Source: Blasia pusilla (taxonomy: Eukaryota; Marchantiophyta; Marchantiopsida; Blasiales). From it: 64,000 nt of DNA. This document shows, in pieces, positions 26,401-35,366 of the stretch. The position numbers and the translations under genes are program-made. The notes beneath the pieces were generated by a model. It searched no databases. It had not been told where the DNA came from and saw only the letters and a program-made list of their open reading frames with translations. The stretch spans positions 10,850,001 through 10,914,000 of the forward strand of contig CM114273.1 of assembly GCA_050084515.1 (NCBI GenBank), read 5' to 3'. The first letter of the stretch is position 1, and each line of letters starts with the position of its first letter.

Positions 26401-29400
26401 ACTCTGAGCACAAAGAGTCAATGGTCACCAGAGTGATGCCAGTAATCACTTCTGTTGTCACTCCTGTAAACATCCCTCAGTGTCGAACTCACATCAAGAT
26501 GCTGATAAGGAGGAAGTATGAAAGGATACACTTGCAGAATGTAGTGGAGGATTAGATACTTGCACCCAAGGTGTAAGAGAGGAAGATCATGTTGAAAATG
26601 ATCAGCCTATGAAGGTGTGAGAAGTGCAGCCAAGCAAGTTCTAGAGGCACATGAGTCTGATCAGGAGATCTCAGAGCAAAGGAGATCTGGAAGAATTTCC
26701 AAACCTGTAGAAAGGTTGGGGATAAGCGAAGCTCATTCTATTGAAGAAGGAGTTGTAGAGCCCAACTCTTTGAGTGAGGCTATGAGCAGGAATGATTGAA
26801 ACAGTGGGAGCAGGCTGGCAGAAGAAAAGGTCTCATTAGAGAAAAATGAGACATGGGAGTTTGTAGATTTGCCACCTGGTAGAAAGACCATTGGTTGCAA
26901 ATGGGTCTTCAGAATAAAAGGGGACCAAAGAATGAGATCTTGAAGTACAAGGCACGTCTGGTTGCAAAATCCTTCAATCAGGAGGCTGGTTTAGACTATC
27001 AGGAGACCTTTGCTCCTGTTGCAAGGTATGGATCCATTAGAGTTCTCTTGGCATTAGCAGCTCAACATAATTGGGAGGTGGAACAGATGGATGTGAAGAC
27101 TGCATTCTTAAATGGAGAACTGAAAGAGGAGATCTACATGGAGGTACCAGATGGTTATACTCATCCAGGCAAGGTGTGTCTCTTGAAGAAAGCCCTTTAT
27201 GGCCTAAAGCAAGCACCTAGATGCTGGTATGAGAAGATGGATGCTTACCTGATCAGGAAAGGATTCCAACTAGCAATGCAGATCAAGGAGTGCTTAGACT
27301 CCACTATGTACATAGCATTGTATGTTGATGATCTTCTGATGCTGAGGAGGGAGCTTAGACACTGTAAAGAGAGTGAAGAAAAACCTCTGTCACAGGACAA
27401 ACATAGAAAGTGTATATCTATGATGGGCATTACTCTAAACTCTCATTAAGAGGGAGTGTTGAAATTTGTTAATATCTAGTTTAGTCATGCCCTAAAAGTA
27501 GTTAGTCAAATACTAACTTAGTTGGATACTAATTTAGTTAGCTAGAGATAACTTAGTGTTCCTCTATCTTTTCTTGAATTAGGGCAATTCTCGAGTTAGG
27601 GCTAGCCACCATCTGTTATTTAGGGTATGGATCTGTTCAAGAAGATCCAAGGGCCAGAAGTGCTCACCCTCATGTATATAATGTCTCTCTTTAGAGAGCA
27701 GAAGCCAATTCTACAGCATGCACAGTTTTTCAGGACTCCTGAGGCTCTTGGTCCTGCTGCAGAGTGATCAGAGAGTAGGAAGAGGAGATTGAGACTAATT
27801 GCTGTGCTTGCTAGAGCCTCACTGGAAGGCAGGTTGTTTTGTCTAGTAAATGGAGATTGTTTGTGCTCAATGGTGAGCCATGTCTGATCTCTGAGCTGGT
27901 GACATGTGAGGACCTGTAGTGTGAGTGCAAGGTGTGGCTGAGTAGAATCCTTCTTAGTATCTCTTAGATAGTAAGAAGAGTCACATCATGGTAGGGCTCT
28001 GATTTGGCAATAGAGATAGGGACTGATTTGCTGATTGTGTACAAGCTGAAATCATGGATGGTCTAGCTGATGCTAGCTCTGACTTTGTACAAGGAGATAC
28101 TTCTGCTGGTCAATCATTTTCTCATTCCAGGACCCTGCCCTTGAGATCTCCAAGTTCATGGCTAGACAGGACTAGGCTCAGATTGCTGAGTTCTTGCATA
28201 CGTGTGAAAGCTGGAGAGCACCACCTGGCACAAAGGACTTCTTACGCCCTCACCGGTGATACCTTCCCTTGTCCAACTGCTGTAGAACTTGCAAAACTAA
28301 GTCTCATGGCCCTCTAGGTTCTCCCTGGACAAGAAACATGTTTTTTTCATTCACTACCTCTTATTCACCCCGTTGGAATCAGGCAAGGAGTGGATCAAGC
28401 ATGCCTGCTCTCTCCAGAAGCTCTTCATGCCACAGAGCTTGGGCTAATTAGTAGAACTACTCCCTGCTACATACTATTGGCTGAGTTTATTGAGCTTTCA
28501 ATGGAGATCATGCTGTTTAAAATCTGATCACATTCCTCCAACATCTTCAGGATATTAGTGAGGACGGTCCCAATTGCCTTTCAGCCAGAGCTTTTGAAGT
28601 CTCTGAGAGTAGTGCAGCCTCTGGGGCAAAAAGTTGGTACTACAACTGTGCAAGGAATGGCTCATGAAATGGGGCATTTCGATCTGTGACCTGCCAATGG
28701 CCACCAACCAGGACTTCTCAGAGCAACTACACAGCAACTACATCTCTATTAAATGGCACCAAAAGATTTGGGAGAACAGGGGAAATAGATATAAAGATCA
28801 ATGGGGAACGGATGAGGCGCTAACCACATCTTCATGAGTACTGACAGATCTATGAAGCAGGCCTCTTACATCTCTGCCCCCATTCCCACTAAGTTATGTC
28901 ATGCATAAGTGAGATTCAGATGCGGTTCAACTGACATTGAGATTGAGAAAGGAGAATTCTCACAGAAGAGAAGAGAGGACAGATTATGTAGATTTTGCAT
29001 CTCAGGGCCCCTTGATGATGAAGATCATTACCTTTTTCACTGCACAATCAAATTAGACCTGACTTTCTGGATCTCTTTACTCACCTGGCACTCAAGGACT
29101 CTGAATTCATGGCTAGGCAACCTACCGTCAGGTTCAGATTGCTAAGTTCCTACATTGGTGTGTTAAGACTATGGGAAATCACCTGGCACAAAGGGCCTCT
29201 TAGGTCCTTGCTGTTGCTGGTACTTTGTTTTCAAACTGCTGTAAATTTTTGCAAAGCTAAGTCCCATGGTCCTGTGGGGTCGCCATGGACAATAAATCTT
29301 TTCATCCATTAGTTCATTTTCTTCCACCCACTTCCTACTGGAGGAAGTGGGAGACAGTGGCATCCAGGTTGGGAACAGGTCTGTTGTTGCCCTGATGTTC

Positions 29401-32400
29401 ACTCATAACTCTGGTGGCCTGGAGGAAACATGAGAGAAGCTCCAGGAGATGATATCCCCAAACCAAATTTTGCCACTTGAGGAGCCTGCAGGTGGATGTG
29501 TTGAAGTGTGGTGTAATGATTTTTAATGCCAAGGAGGAGGACCATGGTCAGCACCTGTACTTGGGAGAACAGGAGATTTTCCTGGTGCCTGTGTACACAT
29601 ACCTTGCATTGAATTCTCAGAGATTGCATGTGGGATGCTCACATCAAGAAGACTACTGAGAAAGGCAATAAGATAGAGAACAGCATGTCGAAGTTCCTTC
29701 ACTGTCACAAACATTACATCAAAAGTAAAGTGCTGTCATTCTGCACACCATTTGACCCTCACTCGAATATCTCTCACAGTCCTGTGCGATGCCAACTGCA
29801 AACAGGGAGGCTTGACACAGTCCAGGTGAAAGCATTTTCAGGGTTGGGATGAGATCTGAATCTGAAGTGGATCCTCTGGAAGATAGACATGACCTGGCCA
29901 AGCTGAAGTGGACGAGAAAGCTGCTGGCAGTGTAAACCACCTACCTCCCTCCAAAACCAAAAACAGGACAAGCTTGAATTGGTGCAGCTGAAGGCATTTT
30001 TGGGGTCAGTCTGAGATCTCAACTAGAAGTGAAGCCTCTGGAGGATAGACCTGACATTGCCAAGCTGAAGTGGCAGAGACCTAACTAGATTTTGTAGAAG
30101 TGACCAGATATTGACTCGAAGTTTCATCCCAGTATCCCAGAAGGGGCAGTGTTCCAATCCTGCTCTGAATGTGGTTGAGGTGGGAATGAATGAACTAAGT
30201 GTGTTCTCATATGAATGGGAGAAAGGGTCCCTTCACCTATTTATCCTGCACTCATCAACAACATTGGAACAAGCACCCCTAGAGCATAGATTGGGTAGGA
30301 GACATGGATGGTTGAATGGGTAGGACAAGACATGGATGGTAGAAAATCAACCTCCTGCTATTTTTTCTTCCTACAAGTTGATTAGTTGGAGCCAAGGTTG
30401 CACGGAAACGGACAAGTCCGTCCATGGGACGTTGCGCCGACTTGCGCGGCCCGCACGACGGGCTCAGGCCCGCGCAGGGCCCGCATGGTGGGCTGGGGGC
30501 GGGCTCAGGGCCCGCGCAAGGCCCGCAGGAAAGTCCGTGTCCGCGGATATGGACATGTCTGAGGACACGGACTTTGTCCATGTGCAACCCTGGTTGGAGC
30601 TCTAAAAGGCTGAACACTACCACTTTGTCTTCAAAAGAGGCCAAATATATGGCTGTGACTCACACAGTCAAAGAAGCTATTTGTTTGGGAAGATCAGTGG
30701 GTTAAGACTAGGTTCAGCAAAGAAAATTAATGTAGACAACAAGAGCTGTATACAGTTGACCAAGTACCACACTCAGTTACCAGAGGACAAAGCCTACTGA
30801 TATGAAACATCACTGCATCATGGAAAAAGCCGGACTAACATACTACTCCAATCATCTGGGACACAGAAGATGGCAGCCGATGTTTTCACCAAAGCTTTAC
30901 TTAGGGGAAAGCTTTGTAAATGTCTGGAAATGCAAGGAGTCCAATCTAAAATCTCACTAAGAGAATGGTAGAAACATTTAGCTCAGTCCAGACTTGACCT
31001 ACAATATGTAGAAACACTAGTTTGCACCTTCAGTTACGTCCGTGACTTTTGAAAGCTTTCTGGTCCCAGATATCAGGAAGAAATATTTAAGGGGCAGGTA
31101 ATGAGCGCAATGTTGGGGTTTAGGAAAGGAAGGTAGGCAAATTGCAAGGTTGCCACTTTGGCATGTGGCACATATAAGTGCAGTAATGATCACTCACAGG
31201 ATGCATGCACCAGTGCATCGATCTTAGGACCTCGTTCCACTTACAGCATTCATAGCAGATGCGGCACTCACAGTTGTTGCAGCTAGATCCTGCGAGTCCT
31301 GCAGCATACGAGCCGGCTCTTGCAGCATGCTCTTGCTTCAACACTGATCATGGAGCTTGCTTGCTGGACACCAGCCCTTCTAAATTCAAGTCCAGATACT
31401 GAATTTCTTTCCAATTTATCTCCTCTAGACCAAACTGGCAAATGCATCACTCTTGGCTGCAATGCTGTCCAGAAATTAATTCTTGGCTGCACTGTTGACC
31501 ATAATAATCAGTAGACTTATATTTGTAAATCATCTCTAGAGCCCTGCAGGAGAGGAAGAATCCAGATTGGGACACAGCTATGTCCTGTTTTGTCTCCCTC
31601 TATAGAGTCTACCAATCCTCCCATTCACTTTTTTCTTCACCTCTTTGTCCTTTCCAACTCATGGCATCCCTCTCACTAGTATCCCTGGGTCTATGGTCAT
31701 ACTGCTGTGACAGACACTACTTTTGGGGTACTCTCTGGGTAGAGCGGTAATAACTATAAAAAAAAATTCAACTCCTCAACATCACTCTTAGGTGAAGGAT
31801 TCAGTAGTTCTGCTAACAAATAGAATCCCACCAGAATCTGTCACCAAGTTGATGACCTCACTGAAGATTCAGGCAACTAGTTGCCCTGACCCCCAGTGGA
31901 TGTTTGCATGTTTGCCAGCTGACAGTCCTCACTACTTGAAGAAAGTTACACTGGATTCCATCCCTAAGTGGTTGTTCACACGGTGAACACATGCGCCAAT
32001 ATAGATAACCACTCCTGCTACTCAGGAGGTTAGATCTTCAAGCAAGCTGACTGTCTGAACAGCATCTCTCCACGCGCAGTTTACATTACATGGTCTCAGA
32101 ATCTAGCTGTCTTGACTATCACAACTAACCTATCCCAACTACCCACTATTATGGTGGGAGGGAGTATAGCAATCTTTACATCCCTAATGTAATATTCTAT
32201 TCTTCCATACATCATCAAACCTCCCCTAAGAGTCCAATCTCTCTTGAACGATAAGTCTTCATAACTCATTATAGTACATAAGTTAATGGAAGCTAATAGT
32301 CAACAACCATTTCTCCTTCAGTTCACAATGGACCTGAAGAAGTCAACCATTCATCCACCATTTTGAACCCATGTTTGAAGACCAACCTGTAAGGGAAAGA

Positions 32401-35366
32401 TCATACGGACAATGGTACTCAAGAAATAAAAGCGCGAAGATGCGTATAGAACATCTAATGGCAGTGCCAGTATAAGAAGTAACAAACAGTAAAGAATGAC
32501 CTGCCATAACATGGACAACAACCATCAGATTCTACATGATTCAAAAGTAAACATATTACCTAAGGTAAAAATATTGATTTGAACTTTCTAATCCAGAATA
32601 TGAGAAACATTCAGGAATAAGCATTGCAAAGCTCAGAAATGTTGTGAATGAAATTTAGTCATGTTTTACCAAATACTCCTCTCTGTTGAAATCAGAATTC
32701 CACTTCTCTCAAATCTCACTTTTAAAACTTCAAATTCATAGAAAGATAGAATATCCCAACAGGATCTTCCACTGAACCATGGACATGAGGGTAATCACAA
32801 CAGGGGCAGGCCACCACATTAGGCCACCACACCATCAGATCACCACACAATGCATAGGCCAGCACACTATGAGCAAGGCAGCACATCAGACCACCACACC
32901 ATGCATAGGCCAGCACACTGTGAGCAAGGCAGCACATCAGGCCACCGCACCATGAGCACAATTCACATAACGAGAACTAACAAGACTAGTTAAGAAATAA
33001 CTAGTGATCTAACTGAAGTGAGAGACTTGTAACCATGGTAAACTTCCAACCATAGTTCGTAGGACTTGCCAAAGTTTAAAACTAAAAAACAATGGAGGAA
33101 AGGCTTTGAATAGCAGACAATTTCATATGAAATCCTAACACTCTCCTCACAAGAATTATTTAGTATACATATCCTTCATCTGATTTGTTGATAATATTTT
33201 CCCTAAACGAAAGTGGGTAACAGAGACGAATAGAATGAGGTAACGGACAGATAATAACACAACATATGGGCATCAACACTGGTGGACACAAGAAGCTAGG
33301 GCAGAAGCCAGGGTCCATTCAACAGGGACAACATGACAGTTCGTGGCTAGGACAGACAAATCTAGGGGCAGACAATTCATAATGAGGGATGGACAAACCA
33401 GGGCCGGGGTGCTGGAACAGTAAGTGGCAAGAACAGACAACCCACAAGGATAGGCTGATGGATAACGAAAGATGAACAGATGAACTGCATGGGATACAGA
33501 CAAGAGTACAGACAACAGGTGCAGTGCACATGTGGGAAGAACTGGCAGATGGGCATCAGGGACAGATGGACAGGCAGCAACAAGATACAGACACACAGAG
33601 ACCGGAGGCAGGAAGGACCAACAGCACTGGGACAAACCACGTAGCAGACTGGTCATGTGCCCAGATGGTGTGGATGCCCAGCTGTGTGGCACAGTGGCAC
33701 ACAACAGAGAAAGCAGTGAGATCTTCCAGTCTTGGAGTCACTTACCTAAAGGATCATTTGAAACAAATACACAGAATGCAAGTAGGCACAATCTTCACAG
33801 TTGCACTGCCACCTAATTGAACAACTCTGCTTGCCAACAATGGTATGAAACCGACAAACTGAATGGGATATTAATAAACACTTGATAAAGATAATTCATA
33901 AAAGCAAATAAAGTAAATGAGGTAGGTGCAACGAAAAGTTGCTAGTGGTTTGGGATCAAATTTGCACCGGTTGTGATGCTGCAAGTTGTGTTTCACCAAA
34001 TGACTCTAGATAGAGATAGGCTGTCAAACTTGTGAACACCATAATAGTCATCCAGGACGCAATCTGCAATCAAGTAAGGGTTCCATCACAAACACATTCT
34101 CAAAATACCTGATAGAAAATATCTTGATCATGGAATGAATGAAAGTGTATTAGCATTTGGAAGAGCTTCTGAAAAAGACATATGAATTTTTACAAGCATA
34201 GCTTTAAGAAATCTCATTCATCCTGCTTACAGGAACAAATCATACTGTCTAGTCTATATTGACTGGAAACCTTTAACATTTCCATTACAAAGAGAACAAA
34301 TTTGCAGTTTTGGACATGCACTATCAATTGTCAACACCAGTGTAGAGATTGAAATATACTAAGATTGACCCTGCTTTCATTTATATCAACTTCTTCTGGA
34401 TCCAGTTCTCTACAAAGTCTGATCTAAGTATGAAATGTTGATCCTATCCCTCTACTAGAGACAAGACAATCAGTCAGTGCAGCACTGAGATTTCAAAAAC
34501 AAGCTTGGTATTAGCGCTAAGAAAACAAGAGGTCAGTACTCATCAGTCAAAGAAAGAATTCAACTTTGGAAGACTCGCAACGATTCCTTCTTAAGAGGGC
34601 AGTGATGTTCAGAAGATTCCAGTTACCTTCCAGATTTCTCGATGGGTGAGATGATTGTGATCCAAATCAAACACCTTCATATAATTTACACGAGAGCGTA
34701 AAAATACATAGACGTTCACTCCCCAAAGCCATATCATCATAGCCTGAATTGGATGAAACAAAGTTCTGTGAATGCGATGAACTTGCATATGCTGATTTAG
34801 AACAACTGATTGAAGAGCCATTTCAATAACAAATACAACACCAAAGGACTGCCGTATCTTTCAAAACAAGGTAAAAAAACTAGGGTACACTGCCTCGATT
34901 AACATCCTCCCAGATGCCGGGTAGTCTTGTGCCTACAAAGGCCAGCAACCCCGAGCGTTGTTGCCCTCGCGATTCTCTTAAACTACTATGATCCCCTTTC
35001 TTGAATGTTAAGTTGGTTTATCTCATATTCAATTGAACGTCCTCAGGACGTTTACGCAAGATTATGAAGACAAGTGATACAGGCGCCTCCATCACTTTAA
35101 ATAAAGAGTGATGTAGGTGCTTCCAACGGCTGTCGCCAACAACGAGCATCAAACCCGTAACATGGTTACGGATCTTCTACAGGATCTTGCTGGAAAAAAC
35201 TCCTTCATTTGGAATGCCATGCTGCAACGTACCATGGCATACCAGACAGTACTCCCCACGTCATACAGAAGGATTGGCAAAAAGAGAAAGACCTTACCAC
35301 CATGAACAAAGGATTGTAATACGCAAACGCCTCGAAGAAAGTCTTGTTCCACAGTCCAGCATCCAT
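17494..35366 (-). CDS. EXS-domain (ERD1/XPR1/SYG1 family) membrane protein, 10 coding exons, complete
   Basis: Coding exons, in transcript order: 35298-35366, 34627-34743, 33968-34063, 32387-32500, 19838-19891, 19582-19629, 19052-19202, 18256-18424, 18013-18082, 17494-17754. All junctions are GT-AG, phases agree throughout, and the total is 1149 nt (382 aa plus stop). I chose the ATG at 35366 because an in-frame TGA lies a short way upstream and the context is good (A at -3, G at +4). Diagnostic motifs are VFDLDHNHLTHREIWK (exon 2), PISFADFFVADVLTSMSK (exon 5), RFLQCVRQYSDT (exon 7), FYWDVTRDWD (exon 8) and AIGSNLFLRCSW plus HLRHNRLTVFT (exon 10). Hydrophobic, probably membrane-spanning segments lie near residues 24-38, 64-81, 95-114, 184-196 and 223-236. 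Family knowledge: EXS proteins include yeast Erd1 (Golgi) and XPR1/PHO1-type phosphate exporters. No SPX domain is seen, so this is the Erd1-like plant subgroup, whose substrate I do not assert. Exon 1 is the least certain exon, being placed by donor, phase and homology. Confidence 0.9.
19980..20240 (+). pseudogene. Internally deleted LINE copy 1
   Basis: A finger-domain segment of non-LTR RT (WQMDTTLPLFKAGDPMLPS, NYRTI) runs directly into the C-terminal zinc-type segment (KFRTGAIPLDHK ... DETSSHYLASC). The RT palm that should separate them is missing. The same junction occurs at 21.1-21.3 kb. Confidence 0.72.
20240..20660 (+). pseudogene. LINE reverse transcriptase palm fragment
   Basis: It reads FILDFKKAYDTVPHDGL, then RVLVNGQQSGTFDIKRGVAQ, then GCPLSPTLFNIFTNSLLEE, and a degenerate VADD where FADD is expected. 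These are the canonical motifs of non-LTR RT. Frameshifts are present. Confidence 0.85.
20900..21400 (+). pseudogene. Internally deleted LINE copy 2
   Basis: It repeats the structure of copy 1: GFPPEWQMDSIHPLSKAGDP, then YRTI joined to KFRTGAIPL, then CTLCDDGNETSSHYLVS. A poly-A run in the middle shifts the frame. Upstream, about 20935-20998 resembles the repeat at 29.8-30.1 kb. Confidence 0.72.
22168..22956 (+). mobile_element. Solo LTR (family A, plus orientation)
   Basis: It begins TGTTAGGATTTCA and ends CTGATTTCAACA. The flanking 5-mers GTTAG (22163-22167) and CTTAG (22957-22961) are a one-mismatch TSD. No internal retroelement sequence follows. It contains a minisatellite of GTGCTGGCCT units. 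A shorter inverted copy lies at 32684-33140, so both are members of one LTR family. Confidence 0.85.
22330..22475 (+). repeat. GTGCTGGCC minisatellite inside the solo LTR
   Basis: Repeated GTGCTGGCCT units are separated by CCCCTGTT- or ATTCCTGGT-type spacers. A plus-strand ORF here is a by-product of the repeat. Confidence 0.85.
23400..23671 (+). pseudogene. LINE C-terminal zinc segment, left part (interrupted by the copia element)
   Basis: LCRHC and a HC-rich end resemble the intact copy at 28.9-29.1 kb (LCRFC ... HYLFHC). The right part resumes at about 28125 after the copia insertion. Confidence 0.65.
24272..25010 (+). pseudogene. copia gag (element 23672-28124)
   Basis: The ORF opens M-D-G-L-A-D and contains SSVEKLDGGNYREWSRTM, the typical Gag start, before an early stop near 24450. 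An overlapping ORF (24421-24903) continues the Gag helices. A zinc knuckle CYICREKGHLA follows near 24960, but its final cysteine is lost. Confidence 0.82.
25540..26330 (+). pseudogene. copia pre-integrase and integrase (element 23672-28124)
   Basis: LWHCRLGHPMNTAEL gives the pre-integrase histidines. LLDLIHSDVL, HQNGVAERLNRTL and PEECWSGKKPDISRLKVFGC mark the integrase core and its C-terminal side. Several stops and frameshifts lie between them. Confidence 0.85.
26800..27450 (+). pseudogene. copia reverse transcriptase, truncated, RNase H deleted (element 23672-28124)
   Basis: The ORF carries YKARLVAKSFNQEAGLDYQE, MDVKTAFLNGELKEEIYMEV, LYGLKQAPRCWYEKM and YVDDLLM (27321-27341). After the catalytic YVDD it continues only about 40 codons to a stop just before the polypurine tract. 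The RT palm is well preserved, but the thumb-connection and RNase H are gone. Confidence 0.93.
28125..28330 (+). pseudogene. LINE C-terminal segment, right part (continuation after the copia insertion)
   Basis: It matches the sequence following the zinc segment at about 29090-29270, including CAGATTGCT-AGTTC, CACCTGGCACAAAG and CTAAGTC-CATGG-CC. This fixes the right edge of the copia insertion. Confidence 0.65.
28811..29320 (+). pseudogene. LINE C-terminal zinc segment, uninterrupted copy
   Basis: It reads MRFRCGSTDIEIEKGEF, RLCRFCISGPLDDEDHYLFH and C, a C-x2-C ... H-x3-4-C arrangement typical of the end of plant LINE polyproteins. It serves as the reference for the copy split by copia. Confidence 0.75.
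29320..30085 (+). pseudogene. LINE RT connection/thumb fragment with a tandem duplication
   Basis: It reads LQVDVLKCGVMIFNAKEED, then FLVPVYTYL, then WDAHIKKTTEKGNKIENSMS, the post-palm region of non-LTR RT. About 29826-29940 and 29988-30085 are a diverged tandem pair (GAAAGCATTTT-CAGGG / GAAGGCATTTTTGGGG, then CTCTGGA-GATAGAC and AAGCTGAAGTGG). Confidence 0.72.
30288..30980 (+). pseudogene. copia RNase H relic, split by a hAT-like insertion
   Basis: Left of the insertion the sequence encodes DWVGDMDG and KSTSCYFF; right of it SSKRLNTTTLSSKEAKYMAV, then KEAICLGRSVG, and finally ADVFTKALLRGKL. Together these are a copia RNase H C-terminus without LTRs. A short partial duplication of the DWVGDMDG-coding DNA lies at about 30290-30340. 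The last bases (TCTCACTAAGAG) resemble the end of the copia element at 27.45 kb, so it may come from the same family. Confidence 0.88.
30393..30592. mobile_element. Non-autonomous hAT-like element (MITE), complete, 200 bp, 8-bp TSD
   Basis: Terminal inverted repeats are CAAGGTTGCAC (left) and GTGCAACCCTG (right), which read CA(A/G)GGTTGCAC inwards. The flanks carry an exact 8-bp TSD GTTGGAGC at 30385-30392 and 30593-30600. TSD length and TIR style are those of hAT transposons. The interior is very GC-rich with GGGCTC/GCCCGC repeats. Removing the element and one TSD copy rejoins the RNase H reading frame of the host copia relic. Confidence 0.95.
32684..33140 (-). mobile_element. Solo LTR (family A, minus orientation) in intron 3 of the EXS gene
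   Basis: On the minus strand it begins TGTTAGGATTTCA and ends TTCTGATTTCAACA. An exact 5-bp TSD CTCTC flanks it (32679-32683 and 33141-33145). It lacks much of the middle of the copy at 22168. It contains about two units of a 57-bp repeat (CACCACACCATGCATAGGCC and following). Confidence 0.93.
33210..33830. other. Low-complexity sequence in intron 3 of the EXS gene
   Basis: Repeated GACAGACAA/GGACAGA-type words on the plus strand generate long ORFs on both strands (for example 33273-33704, minus). No domain is recognisable. It may be the remnant of an LTR element leader. Confidence 0.3.

Larger units (their letters stand above)
23672..28124 (+). mobile_element. Second Ty1/copia element, with extended terminal repeat and missing RNase H
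   Basis: The 5' LTR is 23672-24206 and the 3' LTR is 27457-27988; both begin TGTTGAAATTTG and end ACATCA. A degenerate initiator-Met primer site (TGGTAGGGCTCTGA) follows each one. The polypurine tract AAGAGGGAG abuts the 3' LTR. After the 3' LTR the sequence repeats a further 136 bp of internal DNA, including the gag start codon (24272 and 28054), then joins the host repeat at TTCTCA. The LTRs differ mainly by small complex indels. The coding region has gag, integrase and RT with multiple stops, and the ORF ends about 40 codons after YVDD, so RNase H is absent. The element interrupts a LINE relic that resumes at about 28125. Confidence 0.92.
19892..32386 (-). other. Intron 4 of the EXS gene, about 12.5 kb, filled with nested transposons
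   Basis: This interval lies between the exon encoding the end of VRMIFPLQ (donor at 32386) and the exon beginning PISFADFF (acceptor next to 19891). It contains LINE reverse-transcriptase and zinc-domain pieces (about 19.98-21.4 kb), a solo LTR (22168-22956), a copia element (23672-28124) inside a LINE relic, further LINE pieces (28.8-30.1 kb) and a copia RNase H relic interrupted by a hAT-like insertion (30.29-30.98 kb). About 31.0-32.38 kb shows nothing I can assign. No EXS-like coding sequence is missing between the two flanking exons, because the protein alignment is continuous across the junction. It must therefore be removed as one very long intron. Confidence 0.85.

Noticed and set aside
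33273-33704. 143-codon minus ORF
   Set aside because: It lies inside EXS intron 3 in repetitive GACAGACAA-type sequence; no domain is recognisable and other frames are equally open.
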